Of a stretch of 64,000 nucleotides of DNA, positions 43,458 to 55,349 are shown piece after piece. Position 1 is the first letter of the stretch. Every line of letters starts with the position of its first letter. The DNA lies in NCBI GenBank assembly GCA_011503125.2, contig WWBZ02000007.1:1488001-1552000 (forward strand). Direction: 5' to 3'. The notes beneath the pieces were generated by a model. That model worked only from the letters and a program-made list of their open reading frames with translations. It was not told where the DNA came from and made no database searches. Position numbers and translations under genes: made by a program. The DNA comes from Botryosphaeria dothidea. Lineage: Eukaryota > Ascomycota > Dothideomycetes > Botryosphaeriales > Botryosphaeriaceae.

Positions 43458-46400
43458 TTAGTGGCCAGTCTTCAATGGCGGTAGATCACCGTCCCAGCAC
43501 ACCTGCATGGCTGTATACCCACAAGTTAACATTGCATCAGATAAAGGATTAGAGGCACGAGAGATACTTACTCAACGGGAAAGGGAAGTAACTTCCGTGA
43601 TCTTCCCTCATGTAGACATAGAACCCACCCGCCCTGGGAATCTTCTTCAGCTGCCCCTTGGGGCCCGGTGCCTGCGAATGCCGTCAGTACAACAACTTCC
43701 TCTCCAAATTCCCGTCGAAGGAGACCACTTACCCTCCTCAAGTTGTTTAGGCTCCCAACAACCTTCAACATCGCTGTCAACGCCACCCTACTCGCATCCC
43801 GGCCCAGGCACGTGTGCGGACCCTCTCCGTAATGGATGTAGCTCTCCAGCGGTCGGTCCAGCCGCACCTCATCCGGATCGGGGAATACGACGGGGTCGCG
43901 CGCCGCGCCGACGAAACTGACGAAGACCTTGTCGCCCGGCTCGACGGAAATGCGCTTAGCATCGGCGCCGCGGCCATCGACGACGGTCGTGCGGTTCGCC
44001 GCAACACGGTACGAGCCGAAAGTGCCGTTGAGCCGGATGGCTTCCATGCAGTAGTGCAGCAGCTGGTCGTCGGCGTCGGCTGTATTGAGGCGCGCGAGAC
44101 GGCGGATTTCTGGCAGGTACTGGGTGCCTTGCGGGGAGAGGTAGAAGTCCATGATCTGGGTGAACTGGGGAACAGGACACGTCAATTGGGTTCTGGATAT
44201 GTGTGCCGGAGGAAAGAAGGGCGACTTACCACTTGCGCTTGGTTTGGCACCATGGCGGCGGCCGTGGGGAAGACCTGCGACCAAGCTACGTCCTCAGGGC
44301 TGAGGCCTGATTCCAGTAGCCGGCGCACCATGTGCACGCCATAGTCCTTGAGGTACGATTTGTTCTCGTGGAAGCTGTCAGTGATGCTGGAAATCCAGCT
44401 GGTCGAGTTGGCACTCTTGACGTTGGCTTCGATGAGCTTGCCTAAACCCTTTGAAACGGCCATCGCGGCGCGGTGCAAGGGGAAGGACTTGGCTGGCTCC
44501 AGGTCGAAGAAGATGCAGCAGAAGATGACGGCGAGCGCCATGTACATCTCGTGCTCAGTGAATATCCCGGATGGGTGCTCCTTCGTTTTAAGCGGAAGAC
44601 CGAACATGTTGGATGCGAAGTGCACGTGGGCTAGGTTTCCGATGCTGTTGCCTGTAAGTACGTGGATCGCATATCGGGAAGTCAGGTTCCTTACTCCCGC
44701 GTCATATCCACATGGTTGATTCCGGCGATCTTGAACGACTTCTCATGAAGAAGCTTGAGCGTGATGTGCTCGTAGAACTCTTTGATGTCTTCGTGCCATT
44801 TGTCCCGATAGAGTGACTTGGACATTGTCTTCCTCTGGTTGGCGTGCAGTGATTCATCGCCGGACCTGTTTTGGTGTCAGAAAATTACCGGCCAAATTAA
44901 CGAAGCGACCTACAGCATGAACTTGGCGCCACCACTGCCCATGAGCTCTTCAAGTGTGATGCCCCATGTGACATGGAAGTCTCGCTGCTGTTCGAGGACG
45001 CTCTTTGCCCCGGTGTAGGACGTGATGTTGATTCTTGGCGGGATGAAAGCAGGCCGATCCCATGAGTAGTGAGATTCCCTGCCGAGATTCCTGAGTATTC
45101 TACGGTTCTCTGAGGGTATTGTCATCTGTTGTGGGCCATGTAAGTATTACAGGCTCCCCCTAAGTTGTTGGGTAGATTTCATACCGGATAATGCGCGTAA
45201 ACAGAGTTCGGCTTGAAGTGTCCGGGGAAGGCCCTCAGGAAAAGCTTGTAGAACACACAACCCTGCTCGACATTCAAATCGTATTGGACCTCATTGAAAC
45301 CCCAGCTGATAATAATGTGAGCTCTTCGCGTGACCTTCGAGGGCGATGTCTGACCTACTTGGTCAAGTTTCGGGGGTGGTAGTCAGCCGTGTAGAATCTA
45401 TCGCCTCGTACGAGTACGACAGCATCGGAGAGGATTGCTTTCGAAAGCGTGAAGGTTGGTGCTATCCCGACCTAGCAGTCCCATGTCAGCGTTCTTTTCC
45501 CTGGTTCATGATGAGGGAACAGTTCAACCCACCCCTGGAACCATTGGTTCCTTGGACTCTTCGGTTACGAGCCCAGTATACAACTCGACATAGTCGGGAT
45601 GATCATACAGATGACGGAGTTGCTCCGCAACCTTAGGATCAGAGTTGATGCTTTCAAATGTGTCATGGGGCTTCAGGCCGAAGAACTTGCGGAACTCATT
45701 GAGGGTGCAGAGTCCCCATTTCCTCGCCTGGTTCATTCCCAAGATCTCCACAGCACGAAGTGCTTTTGGCACATTGTTCGCACCAAACGAGCCTGTCTTT
45801 TCTTCAATGGGATGTGTGGTACCAGCTCTCTGGAAGACTTACCTGCACAATCTTCTATGCTTTCGGTGAGAATCTTCACCAGATCATCATCGGCGTATTT
45901 GCCATCTGCACCACGCTTTAGCTCAGCAAATGGACGCTTTTGTGGATCCTTGTCCAATGTCTTGTCCCACTTGGCAAGCCCTCTGAGGAGCTCATCCATT
46001 GGAACCTCAGATGCGGGTTTTCCAAACATGTTCTTGTAGATATCCTCAGTCCACTGCTCATCTCTCTTGCTGGTGCATGAGTGCCAGCGGTAGACGAGGT
46101 TGAACTCGGCAGATACCTGATTGCCCACTCCACGTGGTGTTCCATCGGTACCGTAAACTTTGGCCATGTCTACACGAGGATCCAACGTCCAGGTCGTGTT
46201 GCTCCTGTTGAGATTTACAATGGTGCGGAGATAGTCAAGCAAAGTGATGTTGATATACAAACCACACGTAATGAGTCTTCCCGTCTGAAACAGGTCGTTG
46301 TCATACTTTTCCCAAGCCTCCTTAGCCATGTCTGGAGGCAGGCTTGGGTGTGGCTTGTTAAAGCGGCCATTTTCGTTGATCTTAGCAAGCTCTTCCACAA

Positions 46401-47534
46401 CAAAATTGTGGAACCTGTTGAACATGATGAGTAGAATGCCGCAGCCAGGCGGGAACCCGAGCATCCGAGATTCCGAGAAACAGTCGGCCTTGAGCTTCCC
46501 ATCTTTGAATGTCCTGATCCAATTCTGGTCCTCTTGGTTATCTCCATAGAGTGGAGAAAGATCCAAGTAGGAAGATGTTTGTGACATATTCATATTCCGA
46601 TGATCTGTCTGGAACAGGTCGTGAATGATCAAGGAAGCCCAGTAGAACAAAATGCTGGACACCTTGTTTGGATGCTCCTTAAACTCTTCACGCGCGAAGA
46701 CAGCATCGAATACGAGCCCTGGATCGGGCAAAGCCCCAGGAAGGATAGTCTTCGGCTGCACACTTCTAGCGTATGGCGTATTTGCTGTCTTTATTTAAGC
46801 CAATATCCACATGACGATTGTGACAACTTACCAGCTCCCAAATGGGGATACATGATGTTCTATTCAAATTAGTAGGAATAAGTACAAGCCAGCAGACCAT
46901 TGCTTACGTTGAATGAGCCATCCGCTTGGCGATACGTAAATTGGTCCCCTAAGTATCTGTTCCCAGTCAGTACTGACTACATTTCACGTGTTTTGAGGAT
47001 ACTCACGACACGGGTGGGTGCTGTAAGCAGTCCCACAGCTCATCAACGAAGGTATTGGTGAGGTCAACCCGAAGGTCTGAGTTGCCTGGGAGATCTGCGA
47101 CCAGCTGTCCTACGTATCAGCACATACCAATTGAATCTGATATCATTGCTTACCTGGATCACGCGCTCCATGAGGTAAGTCTTGTCATCAATCAGATCTC
47201 TTTTGGCCTTGTTGCCAAGCACTTCTTTGAGCGTCTTAGCATCTCCGATGCCAATGGTCTTCAGGTTCTCAAAGAGGCTGGCCGGAGCGTCTCGCTTGAC
47301 ATAGCTGCCATCGCCAGTCTGCGTAGGCAATGGACGTCTCGCGGCATGAAGGACTTGAGCAAACTGTGAGAAAGTGCTGCTCACTTCCTCTCTACCTTTG
47401 CTCGTGTCTGGCTTCTGGTTAGAGTGCTCATGTGTGGGACTCCCGTTCAATGAATCCTTGGGCGAACTGCCGCTGGAACTCCCATTCGCCTTCTTCTTGT
47501 CTTTTTTGAACGTGGTTGATAATCGCCGAAGCAT
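43458..47534 (-). CDS. ppo: Ppo-type fatty acid oxygenase: haem dioxygenase fused to P450 hydroperoxide isomerase
   Basis: Psi-producing oxygenase / linoleate diol synthase, making oxylipin signals that balance sexual and asexual development. Fourteen exons (47534-47154, 47104-47007, 46956-46908, 46859-46832, 46784-45843, 45792-45533, 45471-45359, 45305-45185, 45125-44914, 44865-44695, 44644-44230, 44164-43733, 43671-43572, 43510-43458) give 1124 aa, against about 1080 for PpoA-class enzymes. The N-terminal dioxygenase domain has the distal haem His in IIHDLF (about His240) and VYRWH, holding the radical Tyr (about 417) and proximal His (about 420). The C-terminal P450 domain keeps PNQAQ (about 925-929) and the haem-thiolate Cys in GEGPHTCLG (about Cys1049), so isomerase activity should be intact; PpoC-type proteins have lost this Cys. 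Introns are 47-65 nt. Several exons are tiny (28 and 49 nt). The start region is Lys/Ser-rich. Confidence 0.93.
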
Positions 47535-49021
47535 TGTGCCTGTCGAGAGACAAACGATGGAGAGCTGTTGGAAGAATGCAGGAAGAGAAGTTCAAGGGTA
47601 TACGAAGGGGAACCGGGAGATATGGCGGGGGTGAAATAGCAGTAGCACCACCGATAAGGGCTAATCAAGTGAGCCCCTTGTGGAATGCTTGCCATAGGTA
47701 GAACAGGGCAATGCCAAGGGTTAATGGCTGGTAGATGATCAGTGAGGCGGGAGCGCAGTGGCGGCGGCTATGACGTGCGTGTCAAAATCATGCACAGCAT
47801 GGAGCGCTAGAGAATCACACATCAATATTTCTAGTGAGGCTGTGGCTGGGCCGGTCAAGCTGTGGTAGGTAAGGTGGAGCGGAGAGATGGTCGGTCAGCC
47901 GTAGGCGGCCAGTTGCATGACGCAGCTCTTGGCCCATGGTAGCCAGTGATGTGCGTGATGACTGATAGTCGTCATCTCACAGGGTGATAGGTCTTCTGCC
48001 ACGCAATTGCCCAGATATCAAATGGTCAATGGCTAGTGGCGGGGCGCTGTTGAGTCGGGTACACCTGCGCATCGGAACCAATTGGATGGGGCGACGCAGA
48101 ACACCGATTCTTTTGCTGCTCTCCCATCTCAGACAGGGCGATGGCGTTACACAACATGACCAAGTGGGGATCTCGTGTCCCTGAGACAGAACAGCAGATG
48201 AAAGAAGGATGCGGTGATAGCATATGCTTCTGAGACATCAATTCGAGCCAAGAATTTTGAGGTCGACGGGCAGCAGACAATTGAGTGGAGCCGTGCTTGG
48301 GTAGAGGTGACTTGGAGTTGGACGAGAATGATGGACTGACACTAGGCTGCACAGCGATGCACGGAGGAGGGGAAAGGAGCAGCAGGCTTCGTATAGGGTC
48401 GGGAGTGTGCATAGAGCTGCTGACGGAGCAGAATGCGGGCCGCTGCATGCAGAGGGTCGCACTTGCAGGAGGCCCGGCAGCCACTGGTCTTGCAAGATCT
48501 TATGCGTGGGGTGTTCCAAGTGCCGAGATGAGACAGGGTGTCTGCATGGCGGTATTGGGTGAGCTGAGCAGAGAGGAAGAGGTGGGGATCGTCGCCTAGT
48601 GTCGCGCCCCTGCCCAAAGCTGTACCACTGTGCTCCTCCTCTCCGTCCACGACTCCAAGCCCTCCCTGCCACCCGCTTTTTCAGCATTATCCAGATTCGC
48701 CAGCCACATGGGCGATCCAAGCTCCCTCCTTGAGCCCTCTTCTTTTTCTCCCCCACTCACTTGTGCATCACAGCATGCCGCCATGCGTCTCTGCCCTCAG
48801 CTAAGTGACACCAAGGGAATGCCCCAATTTGCATCGCTAGTATCGTGTGGCGGCCACCCATCGCCGATGCGTCCGCAACCCCTCCATCCGAGGTGGCTGC
48901 ATCCCGTGAATGCCGCCCGCCCTCCGTGCCATTCTTGTTGCTCGCACAGTTAAGGACCAAGCTCCTCGCGCTCAAACGCTTCGTCTTGCTACTCGGGTTT
49001 TCGAGACTGCCTTCTATCGCC
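47535..49021. other. Divergent promoter region, ppo / DUF2235 gene
   Basis: About 1.5 kb shared upstream region. Several overlapping open frames (for example 48238-48756 minus and 48630-48953 plus) are Ser/Pro/His-rich and lack motifs. No gene supported. Confidence 0.5.
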
Positions 49022-51066
49022 ATGCCGTCTGACAAAGAGGAAGAGCGAATTCGTCTGCTCGGAGACTGCAAAGCCAAAAATGAGCCAGAGAAGCAAAGGG
49101 AGCATCAGCCCGCCAATGGCTGGTTCGACCCAGCGCCCAACCGCCATAGGAAGTTCGTACTATGCTTCGACGGCACGGGCAACAAGTTCCAAGGGACAGA
49201 CTCCGATTCCAACATCCTCAAGATATTCCGCATGCTCGATAGACGCGACGGTAGTCAGTTCCACTACTACCAGCCTGGCATTGGCACCTATGTCACCACT
49301 GGCTCCTTGAGCCACACCTCCCACTGGCAACGCTTCAAGTCCTGGTATTCCAAGACCAAGGACTCGGCTATCGGGACCTCATTTGCCGAGCATGTCATGG
49401 GAGGCTACAAGGTCAGCAGAACTCATCATGTGTAATCCTAGAGCTGATTAACTTACAGTTTTGAATCAGTTCCTTATGAGATACTATCTTCCTGGCGATG
49501 AAATTTACTTCTTTGGCTTCTCTCGCGGCGCGTATATTGCACGCTTTCTTGCAGAAATGCTCGACCACGTCGGTCTCCTCACCGCTGGGAATGAGGAGAT
49601 GGCACGTTTCGCGTGGAAGACCTTTCAGAAGTGGCAAACCCGTACCGAGAACACTAAAGAAGACCGAGAGGAGAAGAAGCGTCTCCTGGACTATATGTGC
49701 GCTTTCCGGGAGACTTTCAGCCGGCCCGTCCGTCGAATCAGATTCTTAGGTCTCTTCGACACCGTCAATAGCGTTCCCACGTTTGAGGGCCCGTGGATGC
49801 AACGCAGCAAGTTCCCGTATACTGCTCGCAGTACCGCGAAAGTCATCCGTCATGCTGTCGCCATCGACGAGCGCAGAGCCAAATTCCGTCAGGATCTCAT
49901 TTCAGAGTCCAAGTCTCACAAGAAAAAGAAACATCATCACCTCCGATACAGGAGCCATGCGGGCAGAAAGTCCCTCGACATCGGTGTTCATGGGAGGAAA
50001 GAGAACGAGGAAGTCGACGGTGCTGGAGCCGGTCACGAGCGCCGCAACCAATTTGCTCGCACACTGCAGCCTCCCTCCCACGCCTTCCGCGATAGCTCTG
50101 ATACGTCTGGCCTCCGATCAATGAGTCCTGGTCTGTCTTCTCGGCAAGAAATGCGTGGACGCCGTTCCAATCTCAGCTCTGTATCCCGAGCGTCCTCGGA
50201 CATTCATAAACATGCCAGCGGCTATGATTCGGACGAGGACACACAGAACATAGAGGAAGTGTGGTTTGCAGGCTGCCACGCTGTAAGACAAGGCCGAGCC
50301 ACTCCTTCCTCACTGAACTGACATCCATCAGGATATTGGCGGCGGCTGGGGCCTCGAAGCAGGCGAAGAAGCTGCCCTCAGCCACATACCCCTCGTGTGG
50401 ATGGTGCGCGAAGCCCAGCGTGCCGGCCTCCAGTTCGACGAGAACAAGCTGCGTGCCCTGAACTGCTGCCCAGATGAAGAAGACGAGGACTTCGACCTAG
50501 CCACGCGCGACCACGACACTACCGACGGCGCGATCGCTCCTCCAGAGATCCAGATCTCCGCCGCCACGCCTCCGCTCGACAGCCGCTCACGCTCCTACCT
50601 CGGCACCAACGGCCAGAACGGCGTGAATGGCGAGCAGGAGGCCACGACGACGGAGCAGCCGTCGACGCACGCCCGCTTCCATGCGTTGCTCCACTCGTCC
50701 GCCACAACCGGCAAGATACATGACGTTCTCTGCTTCAAGAACGGCGTGTCTGCTTTCGCTGTCGCATCATGGAACGCCATGGAGTGGTTCCCTTTCCGAC
50801 GCATGGACTTGATGCCCGATGGTTCGTGGAAGAGCATCGCCTGGCCGTTGCCCAAGGGCGAGGTTCGCGACATTCCTCATGATGTCGTCGTGCATCACAC
50901 CGTCCTACGGCGCATGCAGCATGATAGCCAGTATAGGCCAGGGAACTTGATTGTCGGGGGCGGCGGAAGGGGTGTGAGGAGAGCGCCGGAGCATCTCGGA
51001 ATGGGGAAGTGGAAGGTACTTAGAGAGGAGGGAGATCCAGTGGGAGAGGTGTGGGTGCGGGCGTGA
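49022..51066 (+). CDS. DUF2235-domain alpha/beta-hydrolase
   Basis: Member of the DUF2235 family, an alpha/beta-hydrolase fold related to the catalytic part of bacterial Tle1 phospholipases. Exons 49022-49411, 49470-50282 and 50332-51066 give 645 aa. Landmarks: the opening strand KFVLCFDGTGNKFQGTDSDS, NILKIFRMLD, the region YQPGIGTYV, and the nucleophile elbow GFSRGA with Ser148. VRRIRFLGLFDTVNSVP and AVAIDERRAKFRQDL carry the conserved core. Near the end of the core are EEVWFAGCHADIGGGWG, with the candidate catalytic His and Asp, and an IPLVWMVREA helix. A disordered basic insertion (about residues 280-390) interrupts the core, and acidic/Gly-rich linkers follow. The fungal substrate is unknown. 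Start chosen at the ATG directly before the charged N-terminus. Confidence 0.86.
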
Positions 51067-51512
51067 GCAGATTGCATCAGAGATGATTTTTGTACAAGCG
51101 TCATAGCATCCCTAGGTAATGAACAATGAGCCCCTTTTCAAGTAATGAATGTGGGATGAGGGTAATCGTACCTGTGAACACCCGGATTTTGAGGACCAGT
51201 GTAGACACTGCCCAAGAAGTTAATCGTCACCGCAGAAAGTAGTACAGATCTCAAACAAAGTCATTTTAAAAATTCACGGATCTGCTCCCTTTTGACGAGG
51301 TCGCGCGGAGCAGAAGACGAGTCTGATTCAGAACATGTTATGAATGTGAGAAACTCTTCTTTTGAGGTCCGCTAAGTAAGAGCAGTGAGATCATGGCCAT
51401 CCCGTTTTGAGTGGTATCCGAATCTACCATAATCGTCCCGACGCCTTTTAAATCCTGGAATATAAAACCCTAACAAACGCCGCCCAATGCTCGTTGTCAG
51501 ATCGTTACGAGA
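51067..51512. other. Intergenic between convergent genes
   Basis: 3' regions of the DUF2235 and pno1 genes; relatively AT-rich. No gene supported. Confidence 0.55.
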
Positions 51513-52332
51513 TTAGAATCTCTCCTTCATCCTTGAGGCAACAGTACGCAGGTTACCGTAGACCTTGCCCGGCGGAGCACCCAGGATCAGGGAAACGACA
51601 GCCTCTCTGGCAACATGGATGTTCTTGAAGCCGCCAAGAATGTGGATCTTCTGATCAGCGAGAACGATTCTAGTCCGCGAGGCATTCTCAATGGCGAACT
51701 TTGTCTTGCCATCCTTTCCAGCAATACGGCCAATAGCTCTGCTCAAGTGATCGCCGTTCAGGGTCTTGACATCCTTGATCTCGAAGGTCTCGATGTAGAG
51801 GTCATCGAGTCTCAGGAGAGCAATAGCATCATCGACATCGAAACCCAAACTGAAGGCCTTGACAAAATCTTCTCCCTTCTGCAATGCGCCGCTGTCGGTG
51901 GTGTGCTTCGAGGTGCGGAGCTCGACAGCCTTGTTCTTGATGTTCATGCGGACCTGGAGCTTCAAATGCTCGACAAGAGGCGGGTAGATCTTCGGCCAAG
52001 AAGCCTTGAGCGGTGTCATGCGGTGCGGCGGAATTGGAACCTTGCGAGTCTCGACTCGCATGGAGAGCGGAATGTCTTTCGCGGGTGCAAATTGTGGGCG
52101 GCCTTCGGTGTCGACTTGCATCGTCTCCTCAGACGGTTCCGGAGCGGACGCAGGCTCGATTTCGGCGGTGGCATTGATGTCGAGCGGGACGCCTTCTTCT
52201 GCAGGGACCGTGAGAAACGAGAGCGCGCGCGACGTAAACGGAAGATAATTGCTTACCTTGGGGCACGTCGGTCATTGCGTTGTCTTCAGCAAGCTCCTCC
52301 GGCTTTCGCTGCAGTGCGGTTGGTGCGGGCAT
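51513..52332 (-). CDS. pno1: Pno1/Dim2, KH-domain 40S ribosome assembly factor
   Basis: Essential RNA-binding assembly factor of the small ribosomal subunit; works with the endonuclease Nob1 and the methylase Dim1 on pre-18S rRNA in nucleolus and cytosol. Exons 52332-52257 and 52198-51513 (intron 58 nt) give 253 aa, close to 274 in budding yeast. An acidic N-terminal tail precedes a conserved block RKVPIPPHRMTPLKASWPKI, then two KH-type domains: VRMNIKNKAVELRTSK and SLGFDVDDAIALLRLDDLYI in the first, SRAIGRIAGKDGKTKFAIEN (with the GxxG-like loop IAGKDG) and KIHILGGFKNIHVAREAVVS in the second. The C-terminus GNLRTVASRMKERF is typical. Divergent from mdm31 over 376 bp. Confidence 0.95.
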
Positions 52333-52708
52333 GTTGGGCAGTGGTTATTTTGTGAGTACCACGGTCTGTAGGCGTTGGTGAACAGGATGCGCGCGCGGGT
52401 GGACGTTTTGGTGGTTTCGTGTGGGGGTGAGCTCTGGAATTTTTGACGCCGACGTCTTCGCCGCTTTGCAGTAAATTCTTGGCAGATGGCCCGTGCGTGG
52501 CGGGCTTAAGGTTCCCTAGCGCTGTCGCGCCCCGATCATCGCCGCGCGCTTTTCGTTTCTTTGAGCACGAGCGTCATCCTCTCTCTTCTTCCTTGCTCGT
52601 TCCCTCAGAACAAAGTCTCTCTCTTCCTGCTTCAACCTCTGCGCCTTGGCTCTGTCTCTTCCTTCAACGGCACCAGGGTCTATCCGTCATGCTCTCGACA
52701 TAGCAATA
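52333..52708. promoter_or_regulatory. Short bidirectional promoter, pno1 / mdm31
   Basis: Only 376 bp separate the two start codons, so both core promoters must lie here. CT-rich blocks (52560-52640) precede the mdm31 start. No specific factor site is claimed. Confidence 0.55.
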
Positions 52709-54894
52709 ATGAGTCGCCATGCAGCCGCTCGGGTCGGCGGAAGAACCCTGCTGTCTATCGTCGACCTGCCAATGCGCTTCACGAGACCGTCCTGTGCCGC
52801 ACGCCTCATTCGCGACACTCTGCCAACATCAGCACTCTTCGCCCGACATTTCTCACGTGGATCCCGTCCAGCCCTTTTCCAAGTACCGTCCGCGCCTTCA
52901 TACTCACCAAATATCACAACGACGTCATTGCTAGGTCTCAGATGCGCGTCGAAATCCTTCCCCTCTGTGCCGCGACGACCGCAAGGAAACAGTCTCATCC
53001 TCCACTACGCAAGCACGACATGGAAGCGCTCAGCTCATACCACTTCCCGACGACGGAGAGGGGTCTTGAACAGGCGGAACAAGAGCTCGTCCAGCAATGG
53101 TCCAAACACACGCGCCAGCGCCAACGTCTCTGCGCCAAAACCCGAAGCCTCGAAACCACCACAATCTGAAAAGACGAACGATCCCGCGAATACCGCTGCT
53201 GGTGCAGGTGCTGGGAAACATTTCATGGACCGCCTTCCTCATCTTCCGCACCGTCCTACAAAGGAAGAACTGCTCGCTGCAGCTACCGGCGCGTGGTCTC
53301 GTTTCAAGGTCCATTTCAAATGGTTCTCTATTAAGAGTGGACGCAAGTTCAACATGGATGACATCAGTGCCTTCTTCTCTTGGATCCTTCTAGGCCATCT
53401 TGCGTGGATCATCGTCGGGACAACCACCTTCTTCTCCATGTGCATCTTCTTGGTCAATACAGTATTCGCACAGGAGTCACTCGCACGATCGGTAGGCAAT
53501 TATCTGACTAAGTCTTCTGGGGTCCAAGTCGTATTCGAATCCGCCATTATTCCCAAATGGGGTGATGGCGTCATTACGTTCAAGAATGTCTTTGTATCCA
53601 GAAGACCAGGCCAAGGCCAAGGAAATGTTAGCAAAGGCTCTCGAGACTCAGCGGCGGCAGCTGCGGCGGCAGCTATTGCGAGGGAACACGATAGCGACGC
53701 CTTGACCACAGAGGACGACGGGAACTACACTCAGTTCGACCTCACCATTAACACGGTGAATGTGACCCTATCATTCACCAAATGGTTCAACGGAAAGGGC
53801 CTCCTTCGTGACGTGGAAATCAAAGGAATTCGTGGTGTAGTTGACCGGACTCACTTGATCACGCCAGATGAATACGTTGATCCCAGGTCTTACAAGCACG
53901 AGCACAATCCTGGCGATTTCGAGCTAGACTCTTTCGAAATGGAGGACCTACTTGTTACAGTTTATCAACCAGGTGGTTTTAGGCCCTTCCCAGTCAGCAT
54001 ATACCAGTGTGACCTACCTCAGCTGAGAAAGCAGTGGCTATTCTATGACTTCTTATCTGCCAACAATATGTCTGGATCTATCGACAACTCTCTGTTTACA
54101 ATTCATCCGAGACAAACCCACAATTATGCCGATGGTCAATTGTCTGAAAGTCCCGAAGGGGGCTCTACACAATGGAAGAAGCATAGCCGGATACGCATTG
54201 ACGGCCTTAGCATTGAACACCTGAACCGCGGCGTCGACGGTCCGTTCGGCTGGATCCATGAGGGAAACGTTGACATTGTGGCCGATATTATGTTCCCTGC
54301 GGACAATGAAGATGGAATTGCGAAAGTAATGTCCGACTTCTACGACCGCATGGAAGCAACAGTTGCCGCTACCGGCAGCCGAATCGGCGGCGACTTCCAT
54401 CGAGAGGTTTCCCGGGTGTCTGTAGCTGAGGAGGACTCCGAAGCCACACAGGATCGGAACGAGGATGACAAGAGGTTTCTGGTCATGGATATGCGGGTTC
54501 AGTTCAACGATGTCCGAGCTGCAGTTCCACTCTTCACCAACGACATATCTTATGTCAACAATGCTTTGATTCGCCCGATTGTGGCGTACATCAACTCGAA
54601 ACGGACGTTTATCCCCGTCAACTGCCGCGTCGTTAAGCGTGCCAGTGAGTTTGATGGGTCTTGGACCGTCTATGACAGTGGTCTTATGGATGATCTTTCC
54701 CGCGAGGTTTGTAAACATCCCGTTTTAAATCATGCATCCCTGACTAACACCTGGTCCAGTTGTACGAAGCATTCGCGCGAGACATCAATGACGACCACCA
54801 GGCGCGCGCCCGTCGCTTTAAAAAGGTCGGAATCTGGACCCTTCAACTGGCCGCGCAGGCGCTCTTCCTTGGACTGGCGGGTAACATTGCCTGA
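52709..54894 (+). CDS. mdm31: Mdm31/Mdm32-family mitochondrial inner-membrane protein
   Basis: Inner-membrane protein needed for mitochondrial shape, nucleoid stability and phospholipid homeostasis. Exons 52709-54706 and 54760-54894 (intron 53 nt, donor GTTTGT) give 710 aa. The N-terminal 90 residues are Arg/Ser/Ala-rich, as expected for a mitochondrial presequence. After a disordered segment comes the first membrane span, SWILLGHLAWIIVGTTTFFS, then the large conserved domain: SLARSVGNYLTKSSGVQVVF, IPKWGDGVITFKNVFVSRRP, FDLTINTVNVTLSFTKWFNG, LLRDVEIKGIRGVVDRTHL and DFELDSFEMEDLLVTVYQP. The second exon restores LYEAFARDINDDHQ and a final span WTLQLAAQALFLGLAGNIA. An in-frame upstream extension to 52646 lacks ATG, so the ATG at 52709 is the start. 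Confidence 0.93.
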
Positions 54895-55349
54895 TCCCAT
54901 CATATTTACCTCCCTACCACACCAGTCTCCCACATTTGGCATGAGATTGTGTACAAAAGTGTATTAAAAGTACAGCGACGGCGTTCTGAGGGTTTACCGG
55001 GAAGAAGATACACACGGACTCTTTTCTCGCATCGGAGACGGGTATTTGCTTTGATTTTGGCAATGGAGAAAGAGGGCTTTCTCTAGGTGCTAAAGGCTTG
55101 ACTTCACTCCGCAGTGACTGACTGCATCTATTCTTGCGCGATTCCCTGGCTCGTTTCTGGCCTCACAAGATACTGCTGCGTCGACAGACGTTGGGTTTGG
55201 TAATGCTTGCTTGCGTTCTTAGAGCGTAGAGCGTACGAGGATAACGAATTGAGAATTTACGCCATACTGGGAACTCCTTTCTTTATCTTGCTTCAATTCT
55301 GCGCATTTCTATTTCTTCTTGTGCCAAGCGCACATATGATATCAGATTC
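54895..55349. other. Intergenic between convergent genes
   Basis: 3' regions of mdm31 and the ARPC1 gene. No gene supported. Confidence 0.55.

Noticed and set aside
48238..48953. Open frames in the ppo/DUF2235 promoter
   Set aside because: Ser/Pro/His/Cys-rich translations overlapping on both strands, with no family resemblance.
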